Below are positions 7,633 through 15,884 of a stretch of 64,000 bases of DNA, one piece after another. Source of the stretch: JANPPS01 sp965246925 (GTDB taxonomy: Bacteria > Pseudomonadota > Alphaproteobacteria > Acetobacterales > Acetobacteraceae); contig OZ251994.1 in the NCBI GenBank assembly GCA_965246925.1, positions 2,728,001 through 2,792,000 of the forward strand, written 5' to 3'. A model generated the notes under the pieces. That model did no database searches and had not been told where the DNA came from. It was given only the letters and a program-made list of their open reading frames with translations. Within the stretch, counting starts at the first letter, position 1. Each line of letters begins with the position of its first letter. Position numbers and translations under genes: made by a program.

Positions 7633-8645
7633 TGCAGCCATAGCAGCGCACAGACGCCCACGGGATGCAGCACCGCCGCCGCCCAGGGCTGCCGGAAGCG
7701 CCAGGCCAGCACGAGCCGGAAGCCGAGCGCCGCCGCCGCCGCCGCCCAGGCTAGAACCGACGGGGCTAGGATAATGAGGCCGAATGGCACCACCTGCCCA
7801 CCGGCCAGGATCAACGTCCATAGCGGCAGGGCGCGCGGCCTGGCCATCCCCTCGGTCGCGTTCTTGCATAGGCCCTCCCAGACTTCCGTCACGTCATGAT
7901 ACATCCGGCACCTGGCAAACCGGCTCGCGTCGAATAGGCCGGTCATCTCACCGGCGCGCCGGAAGGCCCGCGGCAGCATGATGCCGTCATGCAGGGACGC
8001 GCGGATGGCCGCGTGTCCGCCGGCCCTTGTATAGGCGGCCCGGTCCGCGATGAACACCTGGCCGCACCCGGCGCCCAGCCCCACATCCGGCCGGCTCCGC
8101 GCGACGGCCAGCGGTAGGAAGCCTAACAGCAAAAAGTGAATAAGCGGTAAAAACAGCTGCTCAGCCCAGGAAAGTGTGATTTGGCGTGGAAACCCGCTCG
8201 CCAGGCCCACACGCTCCCGCTGCATGAAGCCTACCATACGGCTTACCGCATCCGGTGCTAGGCGCACGTCTGCATCAACCCACAGCATCAGCGGATGCGT
8301 CGCCGCATCGGCCAGCGTTTGGCAGGCATGCTGCTTGCCGGACCACCCTGCCGGCAAGACTGGCCCGGAGAGGACGCGAAGGCGCGCATCGGCGATGCCG
8401 GCCAGAATGGCCCCGGTGCGATCCGTCGAATGGTCATCCAGCACGACGAGTTCCAGCTCCACCCCTTCGCTGGCCAGGATTGCGGCGCAGGCGGCGGCGA
8501 TGTTCGCCTCCTCGTTGCGCGCCGGAATCAAGACCGAGACGAACGGGCGGCCGTCTGCGTGCTGTGGCGTGCGGTATAGAAAAAGGTTCCAGATCCCCAA
8601 CAGCGCCGGGCCGGCGGCCAGAACGAAGGCGATCAGCGCGATCAT
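7560..8645 (-). CDS. GT2-family glycosyltransferase, CrtQ-like
   Basis: A 361-residue membrane-associated glycosyltransferase. An N-terminal hydrophobic helix (1-22) precedes a GT-A core with VSVLIPARNEEANI near residue 36 and the metal-binding DXD in WVDADVRL near residue 122. Two or more C-terminal membrane segments follow (about 270-340). In C30 carotenoid pathways such as staphyloxanthin, CrtQ glucosylates the carotenoid acid and CrtO esterifies it. The adjacent acyltransferase and two CrtN-type desaturases make the same assignment attractive here. Its ATG overlaps the acyltransferase stop (ATGA, 8642-8645). The family also resembles HpnB at 47.7 kb, so substrate assignment rests on context. 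Confidence 0.8.
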   Translation of the reverse strand: MIALIAFVLAAGPALLGIWNLFLYRTPQHADGRPFVSVLIPARNEEANIAAACAAILASEGVELELVVLDDHSTDRTGAILAGIADARLRVLSGPVLPAGWSGKQHACQTLADAATHPLMLWVDADVRLAPDAVSRMVGFMQRERVGLASGFPRQITLSWAEQLFLPLIHFLLLGFLPLAVARSRPDVGLGAGCGQVFIADRAAYTRAGGHAAIRASLHDGIMLPRAFRRAGEMTGLFDASRFARCRMYHDVTEVWEGLCKNATEGMARPRALPLWTLILAGGQVVPFGLIILAPSVLAWAAAAAALGFRLVLAWRFRQPWAAAVLHPVGVCALLWLQWAALWRARRGRPALWRGRAYTAQ

Positions 8646-9418
8646 TCGCCGGGCTCATGGCTTGCGTCGAACCGGCGTCCGGCGGCCCAGGCGCGGGCGC
8701 GGCGGTAGGCGTCATAGATCCCGCCGACGCCGGCGCCGCCGCGCACGAGCGGCAGGAAATGCCGGGGCTCTCGCGTGATACTGTCGGCGGTGAGGGCGTC
8801 CATGGTCCGCGTCAGCTCTGCCTCAAGATGCGCGGTCCACTCCGCCACGCTGCGGTCCCGCCCGGCGTCGATCGGGTCACCGAAGCGGGCCAGCGCCTCG
8901 GGCTTGCTCTCGTTCCAAAAACTGTATTCGACGGCCAGCGGTAGGATGACGGCGCCGGGAACCCGCCGGGCGAGGTGGGCGAGGCCGGGGCGCAGCTTGA
9001 CAGGGCGGCGCCGCGGGTCTGTGAAATGTCCCTCGGCGGTGATCCAAAGTGCCGCGCCGGGCTGAGCCAGGATACGCAGGCTGGTGGTCAGAAAGGCGGC
9101 AGCGCCGCGTGGGCTTTCCAGATCGATGCCGAAGATGCCCATGCGCCGGAGGACGCCGTATTTCCGCAAACCCTGCTCGTCCATGGGGCCGTATCCTGGC
9201 CGTCCGCGAAATAGCTTGGTGCTGAGCAACAGATAGAGTGCCGGATCATACCAACTGGGATGATTGCCATAGACAATAACGGGCCGCCCCTCCGGCAGGT
9301 GGGGCAGGCCGGTGCGAGCGACGCGAACGGCGTGGAACCGGCGGAAGAAATACCAACGCAGGTACCAGCCGAACCACCAGAATGCCCGCTCCGACCGCGC
9401 TGCGACCGGATCGTCCAA
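8642..9418 (-). CDS. PlsC-like acyltransferase, possible carotenoid acyltransferase
   Basis: A 258-residue LPLAT-superfamily enzyme. The HX4D catalytic motif is NHPSWYD near residues 53-59, and the substrate-binding glycerolipid motif is degenerate (TAEGHFTD instead of the usual PEGTRS). It probably transfers an acyl group to the glycosylated C30 carotenoid, as CrtO does in staphyloxanthin. A general lysophosphatidate acyltransferase is the alternative. The start is TTG 9418, two bases after the preceding desaturase stop, with only a weak ribosome-binding site, so coupling is likely. An N-terminal aromatic and hydrophobic segment may associate with the membrane. Confidence 0.8.
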   Translation of the reverse strand: MDDPVAARSERAFWWFGWYLRWYFFRRFHAVRVARTGLPHLPEGRPVIVYGNHPSWYDPALYLLLSTKLFRGRPGYGPMDEQGLRKYGVLRRMGIFGIDLESPRGAAAFLTTSLRILAQPGAALWITAEGHFTDPRRRPVKLRPGLAHLARRVPGAVILPLAVEYSFWNESKPEALARFGDPIDAGRDRSVAEWTAHLEAELTRTMDALTADSITREPRHFLPLVRGGAGVGGIYDAYRRARAWAAGRRFDASHEPGE

Positions 9419-9419
9419 G

Positions 9420-10958
9420 TTAAACGCTTACCGGGACGCGAGCGGCGACATCCTGGCTCAGGCTGTCGGCGGCGATCCAGCCGCTCATGAGCACCATCGG
9501 CATGCCGGGCCCGGGATGCGCGGCGCCGCCGGCGAGGTAGAGGCCGGCGAGGTCGCGCGAGCGGTTGCCCGGCTTGAACGCGCCATTGACCTTGCCGTGG
9601 CTGGCCAGGCCATAGATGGCGCCGTCCAGCACGCGGTAACGCTCGTGAATGTCCTGTGGCGTCAGATGATGCTCGAACACGATCCGCTCCTGCAGGTCGC
9701 CCATGCCGGCGCAGCGGGCGAGCTTGTCGAAGATGACCTGGCGGTAGGCGGGTAACATCTTGGACCAGTCATGGTGTGGGCGGAGGAACGGAGTGTGGAC
9801 CAGAATGTACAGCGCCTCGCCCCCCGGGGGTGCGACGCCGGGCTCGGTGCCGGACGGGGCGGCGATATAGGCGGTGGGGTCAGGCGCGGGTTCGCCCTTG
9901 CCGTAGATCCAGTCGAACTCCTCCTCCGGATCGCGGCTGAACACGAAGTCGTGGTGTGCCAAATGGTCGTAGCGCTTGTTGAGGCCGAGGTAGAGCACGA
10001 CGCCGGAGCACGCCGGGTCCCGTTTCCAGCGGCGGCCAAAGCTGCGCGCGGGGCTGCCGCCGACCAGCTCACGATACGTGCGGATGCTATCCATGTTGCT
10101 GACCACGGCGGAGAGGCGGACGGTCTCGCCTTGCTCCGTCACCACCCCAGTAACCCGGCCGTTATCCGACGTGATCTTGGCGATGCCGGTGCTGGGGCGG
10201 AGGTCCACGCCCAGTTCGCCCGCGAGTTTTTCCAGCGCCAGCGGCACGGCGCGGGTGCCGCCGATAGGATACCAAACGCCGCATTCGGTCTGCATGTGCG
10301 CGATGCTGCACAGGACGGCGGGTGAGGCGTACGGGGAACTCCCCACATATTGCACGAAATGGTCGAGCATTTGGCAGACCCTGGCGTCCGGCACACGCTT
10401 GCGGATTTGGCCCGCGACCGAGGTGCCCATGCGCAACGACAGGACCTCACGCAAGGTTTTGAGGTTCATGCCCTTCATCTCGAGCGTATCGGTGATGGAC
10501 TCCACCGACTTCCAGAAGAAGAACTTTTCCGAGACCGAGTGCAGCCCCTTGGACATTTGAATGAAGTCTTCGAAGCCCTGCTCGCTGCCGGGGGCATACT
10601 GGGCGATAACTTGCTTCATCGCCGGCACGTTCTCCTGCAAGTCCAGCACGGAGCCGTCTTCGAAGAAGCAGCGCCATTGCGGGTCGAGCCGGCGGAGGTC
10701 CAGGTAGTCATGCATGCTGCGCCCGGCCTCGGCGAACACACGGCCCAGCACCTCCGGCACGGTCAGGATGGTGGGCCCCATGTCGAATCGAAAGCCGTCC
10801 TGCTCCAGCGGTGCCGCCTTGCCGCCGAACCAGGGGTTCTTGTCGAACAGGATGACCTTATGGCCGCGCGCTGCCAGGGTGCAGGCCGCCGCCAGGCCGC
10901 CGAGCCCGGCGCCGACCACACCGACCGGCAGGTCACCCAGATGAGAGATGGCGTTCAT
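9420..10958 (-). CDS. CrtI/CrtN-family carotenoid desaturase or oxidase (second copy)
   Basis: A 512-residue FAD-dependent enzyme. The dinucleotide-binding motif is GVVGAGLGGLAAACTLAARG at residues about 13-32, followed by the desaturase signature RFDMGPTILTVPEV, and the C-terminal FAD motif GLYLAGGAAHPGPGMP. It is paralogous to the upstream gene. In C30 pathways one paralogue (CrtN) desaturates and the other (CrtP) oxidises the terminal methyl to an aldehyde or acid. This second copy, sitting next to the transfer enzymes, may be the oxidase, but that order is a guess. Its ATG overlaps the upstream stop (ATGA, 10955-10958). Confidence 0.87.
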   Translation of the reverse strand: MNAISHLGDLPVGVVGAGLGGLAAACTLAARGHKVILFDKNPWFGGKAAPLEQDGFRFDMGPTILTVPEVLGRVFAEAGRSMHDYLDLRRLDPQWRCFFEDGSVLDLQENVPAMKQVIAQYAPGSEQGFEDFIQMSKGLHSVSEKFFFWKSVESITDTLEMKGMNLKTLREVLSLRMGTSVAGQIRKRVPDARVCQMLDHFVQYVGSSPYASPAVLCSIAHMQTECGVWYPIGGTRAVPLALEKLAGELGVDLRPSTGIAKITSDNGRVTGVVTEQGETVRLSAVVSNMDSIRTYRELVGGSPARSFGRRWKRDPACSGVVLYLGLNKRYDHLAHHDFVFSRDPEEEFDWIYGKGEPAPDPTAYIAAPSGTEPGVAPPGGEALYILVHTPFLRPHHDWSKMLPAYRQVIFDKLARCAGMGDLQERIVFEHHLTPQDIHERYRVLDGAIYGLASHGKVNGAFKPGNRSRDLAGLYLAGGAAHPGPGMPMVLMSGWIAADSLSQDVAARVPVSV

Positions 10959-12547
10959 AGGGCCTCCGCGATGGCCGGTTCATAATGATCGGACGCCATG
11001 GCCGACGGTTCGTCCCAATGTGGCGTCAGGCCCATATCCTCTACCATGAGGCGGGAGGTGATACGGGCCGACTCGAAAATGACTGGCAGGCCGCTGCCGG
11101 GGTGGGTGCCGCCGCCCACGAGATAGACGCCGTCCAGGTCTTCGAAGCGGTTGCGCGGGCGGAAATGCAGCATTTGCGCGAGATTGTGCGCCAGGTTGAA
11201 GGTGGCGCCGCGGTAGATGCTGAGATCCTCTTCCCAACCGGCCGGGGTGAGAATCTTTTCGAAGCGGATGCGGCTCTCGATATCGGGAATGCCGATCTTC
11301 TTCAACCGCTCCAGCACGAGGGTACGGTAGCGCTGGGTTTCCGCGGCCCAATCCACGCCTTCAATCATACGGTGGCCGACCGGCACCAATACATACAGTG
11401 TCGAATGCCCGGGGGGCGCCAGGGCAGGATCCGTCACGCAGGCATTCTGCACATAGAAGCTGGGGTTCGCCGGAGCCTGGCCCGTCTCGATCTCAGAGAT
11501 GTTCTTCCGGTAATCCTCTGCCAAATAAATCGTGTGATGCGATAGGTCTGGAAGGCTACCCTCAATTCCTAAATACATCATGAACGTGCTGCAGGAAAAC
11601 TTCTTGGTGGAGATCTTCTTGTCCGACCAGCGCCGCCTAATGGTGTCCGGCACAAGCTTGGTCATGGTTTGCGCGAAGTCGGCATTGATCACCAGGCTGT
11701 CATACCGCCGCTCCACACCGTCAACGCGGACGCCGACGGCGCGCTTACCCTCGAACAGGACTTCCTGAACCGGGCTTGCAAGCTCGATGCGGGCGCCGAG
11801 GTCGCGGGCCACGCGGGCCATGGCGCCCATGACGGCGCCGGTGCCGCCGCGGGGGTGATACACACCGTATTCGTATTCCATGAACGACAGAATAGTGAAT
11901 AGGCTCGGGCAGCGGAACGGCGACATGCCTAGATATTTGGACTGAAAGCTGAAGGCGAGGCGGATCCGTTCGTCCCGGAAATACGTGCCGAGGTCGGTAT
12001 CCACGCTGCGGTGCGGGCGGAGCCGGGATAGGCCGCGGATCACCGACGGACGCATGAGGTCCCGCATGGAATTGAACGCGTTCTCCAGCACCGGGCGGAA
12101 CACTTGTAGTTTCTTACGGTTGTCGGCCATGAACCGCGGCAGTTGCGCTGCGTCGGCGGGCGAGAATTTGGCGATCTCGGCCGCCATGCGGGTCATGTCG
12201 CCGGTGGCCTGGATGTCCCCGCCGCCCTCGAACACCAGGTGATATTGAGGATCGAGCCGGATCAGCTCAACCTCTTCCTCCAGCCTGTAGCCGCAGGCGG
12301 TGAAGATATCACCCAGCACACGTGGATACAGGAAGAAGGTCGGCCCCATATCGAACCGGAACGTGCCCACATCGGACGGCCCGGTGATGGTGCTCGATCG
12401 CCCGCCCACCATGTCCCGGCTCTCGAACACGGTGACGTCCATGCCGGCCTTGGCCAGCAACATCGCCGCGGCGAGGCCGCCGGGTCCGGCTCCCATAATG
12501 GCGACGCTGCGCCGGTTCGGCTTTTGAGGCGCTGCCATGTGGTTCAT
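10955..12547 (-). CDS. CrtI/CrtN-family carotenoid desaturase (first copy)
   Basis: A 530-residue FAD-dependent desaturase. The Rossmann motif AIMGAGPGGLAAAMLLAKAG lies near residue 17, then FRFDMGPTFFLYPRVL, and the C-terminal signature GVYLVGGGTHPGSGLP. It is the promoter-proximal gene of the operon. With hpnC, hpnD and hpnE in the same window supplying squalene and no phytoene synthase here, the most economical reading is a C30 pathway using squalene or diapophytoene. A C40 phytoene desaturase cannot be excluded if crtB lies elsewhere. The start is ATG 12547, with an alternative in-frame ATG three codons later. A weak AGG lies 8 bases upstream. Confidence 0.87.
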   Translation of the reverse strand: MNHMAAPQKPNRRSVAIMGAGPGGLAAAMLLAKAGMDVTVFESRDMVGGRSSTITGPSDVGTFRFDMGPTFFLYPRVLGDIFTACGYRLEEEVELIRLDPQYHLVFEGGGDIQATGDMTRMAAEIAKFSPADAAQLPRFMADNRKKLQVFRPVLENAFNSMRDLMRPSVIRGLSRLRPHRSVDTDLGTYFRDERIRLAFSFQSKYLGMSPFRCPSLFTILSFMEYEYGVYHPRGGTGAVMGAMARVARDLGARIELASPVQEVLFEGKRAVGVRVDGVERRYDSLVINADFAQTMTKLVPDTIRRRWSDKKISTKKFSCSTFMMYLGIEGSLPDLSHHTIYLAEDYRKNISEIETGQAPANPSFYVQNACVTDPALAPPGHSTLYVLVPVGHRMIEGVDWAAETQRYRTLVLERLKKIGIPDIESRIRFEKILTPAGWEEDLSIYRGATFNLAHNLAQMLHFRPRNRFEDLDGVYLVGGGTHPGSGLPVIFESARITSRLMVEDMGLTPHWDEPSAMASDHYEPAIAEAL

Positions 12548-12699
12548 CGGGCAGCCTGGATAACATCAGTGCAAAACAGCATGCGGCGAAACCTAACCCC
12601 TCTCGGCCTTGTCTGATAGGTGCGGCGTTTACGTGGGTCCATGAACGATCTTGTCATCCCGTTAACTTTTTGAGCCTAGGTGTGTGGTGACGGCGGTTG
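12548..12699 (-). promoter_or_regulatory. Upstream region of the carotenoid operon
   Basis: About 150 bases between the first desaturase and the inverted repeat at 12700. It must hold the operon promoter, but I see no convincing -35/-10 pair. A 32-codon arginine-rich frame on the minus strand (12642-12544) ends in ATGA with the desaturase start. It lacks a ribosome-binding site and is not called as a gene. Confidence 0.3.
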
Positions 12700-12785
12700 A
12701 ACCACCAAGCCGCCAGAACACCAAGAAGGAGACGTAGAAGTCTGCTTCTCGGAAGCTTCTTGGCGTCTTTGGCCCCTTGGTGGTT
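12700..12785. repeat. 86-bp imperfect inverted repeat (REP-like)
   Basis: The outer arms AACCACCAAG (12700-12709) and CTTGGTGGTT (12776-12785) are exact complements. The inner arms CCAAGAAG (12721-12728) and CTTCTTGG (12756-12763) are also exact, and AGAAG/CTTCT (12736-12749) closes the centre. It lies in the divergent region between the carotenoid operon and the peptidase gene. It resembles dispersed ACCACCAAG-type repeats seen in many bacterial genomes. Confidence 0.65.
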
Positions 12786-12815
12786 AATCGGCGGAGACCG
12801 CAAGCGAGGACCTTT

Positions 12816-14225
12816 ATGAGCCGTGATCATGCCATCGATGAAGCCCTCGCCGCGTTCGATGACGGCAGCTTCAAGGTCAGGCTTGCTCACCTCGTGCAGT
12901 TCCAGAGCACCAGCCAAGACCCAGCCCACCATACGCATTTGCACGCCTATCTAGATGAGGGCATGCGGCCATGGCTGGAAGCATTGGGTTTCACGATCGA
13001 AATCGTCACCAACCCGATCGAGGGCGCCGGGCCGATCCTAATCGCGGAGCGGTTGGAACAGCAGGGTCCCACCGTCATCACCTATGGCCATGGCGACACG
13101 GTCCGCGGGCTCGAGGAGCAATGGCACCCTGGGCTCGGCCCGTGGACCGTGACGGAGGAGGACGGCAAGTGGTACGGGCGCGGCACCGCCGACAATAAAG
13201 GGCAGCACGCCATCAATCTCGCGGCTCTGGAGGCGGTCATCCACCAACGCCGGGGTAAGCTCGGCTTCAGCCTGAAGATGATCATCGAGACCGGCGAGGA
13301 AACCGGGTCCGCCGGGCTGCGCGAGGTGATCGCCGCGCGGCGGGACCGCCTCCGCGCTGACGTGCTGCTGGCCAGCGACGGGCCCCGCGTGCACTCGACG
13401 GTGCCGACACTCAGCACCGGCACCCGCGGCACCTGGCATTTCGACCTCCGGCTCGATCTGCGTCCAGGTGGCGTCCATTCCGGCAACTGGGGCGGAATGA
13501 CGACCGACCCGGCGATCGTGCTGTCCCATGCGATCGCGAGCCTAGTGGATCGGCACGGACGCATCCTGGTCCGCGGCATCGTGCCTACCGAGGTCAACCC
13601 GGGCGTCCGCACGGCGCTCGCCGGATGCATGCTACAGGCCGAGGGGGAGGCGGCCACGATCAATCCTGGCTGGGGTGAGCCAGGGCTGTCGGCTGCCGAA
13701 AAGGTCTATGGCTGGACCAGCCTCATCGTGCTGTCGATGCTGTCCGGACGTCCGGACAGCCCAGTCAACGCCGTGGCGCCGAACGCCGTCGCGCATCTAC
13801 AAATCCGTTATACCGTGGACGTGGATCCCGATACGTTCGAAGCTGTCATCCGCACGCATTTGGATCAGGCTGGGTTTCCGGAGGTGGCTCTAGTGCCCTA
13901 CGGCGTCCGCATGCCCGCCCGGCGTTCCGACCCGGCCAACCCCTGGGTCGCCTGGGCGGTGGCAAGCATGGAGCGCACGCTGGGCACCACGGTGCAGGTC
14001 ATCCCCAACAGCGGTGGCGGCCTGCCGAACGACGCGTTCATGGACCATCTGGGCGTGCAGCTGCTGTGGGTGCCGCACAGCTATAATGGCTGCAAGCAGC
14101 ACGGGCCGAACGAGCATCTGCTGATCAGCGCGGCACGGGAAGGTATCGCAGCGTTCGCGGGGCTCTGGTGGGATATGGGCATGGTGGGCGCGACAGGGAT
14201 TGAACCTGTGACCCTTCGCGTGTGA
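12816..14225 (+). CDS. M20-family metallopeptidase
   Basis: A 469-residue zinc-dependent peptidase or deacylase of the M20/DapE superfamily. Metal and catalytic residues are in place: H92 and D94 in YGHGDTVRG, D126 in GRGTADNKG, the E161-E162 pair in ETGEETGS, and a C-terminal H429 in KQHGPNEH. It probably cleaves a dipeptide or N-acyl amino acid; the substrate is not evident. ATG 12816 has GCGAGGA 5 bases upstream. The last 15 or so codons run antisense into tRNA-Val, so the true C-terminus after GLWWDMG has probably been extended by loss of the original stop. Confidence 0.88.
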   Translation: MSRDHAIDEALAAFDDGSFKVRLAHLVQFQSTSQDPAHHTHLHAYLDEGMRPWLEALGFTIEIVTNPIEGAGPILIAERLEQQGPTVITYGHGDTVRGLEEQWHPGLGPWTVTEEDGKWYGRGTADNKGQHAINLAALEAVIHQRRGKLGFSLKMIIETGEETGSAGLREVIAARRDRLRADVLLASDGPRVHSTVPTLSTGTRGTWHFDLRLDLRPGGVHSGNWGGMTTDPAIVLSHAIASLVDRHGRILVRGIVPTEVNPGVRTALAGCMLQAEGEAATINPGWGEPGLSAAEKVYGWTSLIVLSMLSGRPDSPVNAVAPNAVAHLQIRYTVDVDPDTFEAVIRTHLDQAGFPEVALVPYGVRMPARRSDPANPWVAWAVASMERTLGTTVQVIPNSGGGLPNDAFMDHLGVQLLWVPHSYNGCKQHGPNEHLLISAAREGIAAFAGLWWDMGMVGATGIEPVTLRV

Positions 14226-14256
14226 AGCGAATGCTCTACCGCTGAGCTACGCGCCC
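14182..14256 (-). tRNA. tRNA-Val (anticodon CAC), CCA encoded
   Basis: Read on the minus strand, the acceptor GGGCGCG pairs with CGCGCCC, followed by discriminator A and an encoded CCA. The D-arm is TAGCTCAGCGGTAGAGC, the anticodon stem TTCGC/GCGAA holds the loop TTCACAC (anticodon CAC), and the T-arm contains GGTTCAATCC. All four arms fold. The 3' 44 bases overlap the peptidase reading frame in antisense. Confidence 0.96.
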
Positions 14257-14354
14257 TGTTTCGGGGAGCGGGCGGTTTACGGGGCGGGTAAGGAGAGTGT
14301 CAAGGCTTCTGTTCCGCTGCACAAGGGCCTCACGCCGCTTGGCTGCGCACCTGT

Positions 14355-14427
14355 TTAGCCCTGAGCTTGTTAGCCCTGAGCTTGTCGCAGCGCGGCACCC
14401 GGCGTGCCGTCTCTCGACGGGCTCAGG
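14355..14427. repeat. REP-like element with tandem 15-base repeat
   Basis: TTAGCCCTGAGCTTG is repeated exactly in tandem (14355-14369, 14370-14384). The second copy starts an imperfect palindrome closed by a CTCAGG arm at 14422-14427. This is the dispersed CCTGAGC-TGTCGAAG palindrome family. Most of it is read as the last 20 codons of the TIGR01777-family gene. Confidence 0.65.
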
Positions 14428-15884
14428 ATTTGCGGGTTGGGAGCGCGCGCGGCCAGCGTGGGCTGATATGCCCTTACCATCAGGTTCGCTAGGGCTTGTG
14501 GCAGGGACGGGAACTGGAACCGGAAGCCTTGGGCGAGCAGGGCCCTTGGGGTCGCGGCCTGGCCTTCCAGCAGCAACTCCGACATCTCACCTATCAATCT
14601 CAGCGCCATTGCCGGGACACGCACGGGTCGGCCGAAGGCGTGGGCGAACTCGGATTGCGGCAGGGGTTGGTGCGCCACGACATTGACCGCGCCGTCCAGT
14701 CCGGGCGTGTCCAGCGCGAAGCGGATCGCGGCGACGGCGTCCGTGATGTGCACCCAGGCGACCGGCTGCGTGCCGCGGCCCAGCACCGCGCCGAAGCCGC
14801 AGCGGGCGGCCAGGGCCAGCATGGGATACACCCCGCCCGAGCGGCCCAGCACGAGGCCGAAGCGGAGCCGGACCACGCGGGCGACCGGGGCGCGCATCGC
14901 CGCCGCCTCCCATGCGGCGCAGAGGTCGGACTGGAATCGGCCGGGCTCGGGCGGAGCGAACTCGTCCAGCTCGTCGGCGTCGCGCACGCCGTAGAAGCCG
15001 ATGGCCGAGGCGTTTACCAGCACGGCGGGGGCGCGGTCCAGCCGGGCCATGAGGCGGCACAGGCGCTCGGTCACCTCGACGCGGCTATGCAGCAAGACGC
15101 GGCGCCGGGCCGCGGTCCAGGGCCGGCCCATGATAGGGGCGCCGGCCAGGTTGACCAATGCGGCGACCGGGGTTTCGCCGGGCAGGGTGTCGAGGTCCTG
15201 CACGATTTCGACCCCGCGGCCGAACCCGGCGGCGGCGCGCCTCGCGTCCCGGGTCAGCACGATGACGCGCCGTCCGTCGCGGCGAAGCGCGTGCACCAGT
15301 TGCCGTCCGATGAAGCCGGTGCCGCCGGTGACCAGCACCGCCGGGCCATGCGGCGGGGCGGCGGGGCCGGCCGGCAGGATCTCCCGCGCCTCCCGGTATA
15401 GCCGCGCGACGGCGATCCAGTTGCGCACGCTCCAGGCGCCGACGCCGGCGGCATACAGCGTGAACAGCCAGCTGATCCAGCCGTGTCCCTCGGCCGGCAG
15501 GCCGGTGGGTGCGGTGGCCCAGGCCAGGAGGACCGGCGCCAGCGCGGCCACGAAGGCGCCGTAGGACACGGCCAAGATGGTATGCAGCACCCGCTCGAGA
15601 TTCGGCAGGCGGCGGGTCACGTCTTCCTCGATGAAGTCGGCCAAGGTGATGACGATCTCCACCGCCAGCAGCCCGGCCAGCACCCAGGCCCACGCGCCCT
15701 GCCACCGCACCCAGGCGAGGCCCAGGAACAGCACGGCGTAGATCGCCTCCCGCGCGGCGTGCAGCACCAGCTCGTAGCGGGCGGAGACGTTCTGCGGCAG
15801 CTTGGCCTCCAGCTCGTGATGCCAGAGGTTGTCGAACCCGCCGAGCAGGGCCTGCACGGAGAGGATGGCGAAGACGGTGTTCAT
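14370..15884 (-). CDS. Membrane-linked NAD-dependent epimerase-like protein, TIGR01777 family
   Basis: 504 residues in two parts. Residues 1 to about 165 carry four or so hydrophobic segments, an integral membrane domain. Residues from about 185 form an SDR-type Rossmann domain with VTGGTGFIGRQL, followed by the YfcH/TIGR01777 hallmarks LVNLAGAPIMGRPW and NASAIGFYG. YfcH-like proteins have no proven substrate. The ATG at 15884 overlaps the stop of the DUF4166 gene (ATGA, 15881-15884), so the two are coupled. The C-terminal 20 residues are encoded by a REP-like palindrome and replace or extend the normal end after about YQPTLAAR. Confidence 0.85.
   Translation of the reverse strand: MNTVFAILSVQALLGGFDNLWHHELEAKLPQNVSARYELVLHAAREAIYAVLFLGLAWVRWQGAWAWVLAGLLAVEIVITLADFIEEDVTRRLPNLERVLHTILAVSYGAFVAALAPVLLAWATAPTGLPAEGHGWISWLFTLYAAGVGAWSVRNWIAVARLYREAREILPAGPAAPPHGPAVLVTGGTGFIGRQLVHALRRDGRRVIVLTRDARRAAAGFGRGVEIVQDLDTLPGETPVAALVNLAGAPIMGRPWTAARRRVLLHSRVEVTERLCRLMARLDRAPAVLVNASAIGFYGVRDADELDEFAPPEPGRFQSDLCAAWEAAAMRAPVARVVRLRFGLVLGRSGGVYPMLALAARCGFGAVLGRGTQPVAWVHITDAVAAIRFALDTPGLDGAVNVVAHQPLPQSEFAHAFGRPVRVPAMALRLIGEMSELLLEGQAATPRALLAQGFRFQFPSLPQALANLMVRAYQPTLAARAPNPQILSPSRDGTPGAALRQAQG

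Noticed and set aside
6871..12547. Bacteriochlorophyll or photosynthesis gene cluster next to the carotenoid genes
   Set aside because: No bch, puf or crtCDEF genes are present, and the two desaturases with acyl- and glycosyltransferases fit a C30 pathway instead.
12544..12642. 32-codon arginine-rich ORF ending in ATGA with the first desaturase
   Set aside because: No ribosome-binding site and no recognisable composition beyond Arg-richness. The overlap is probably chance, though a leader peptide is not excluded.
14182..14225. tRNA-associated integration site for a genomic island
   Set aside because: The tRNA-Val and tRNA-Thr genes show no repeated 3' fragments (att sites) nearby and no integrase is present.
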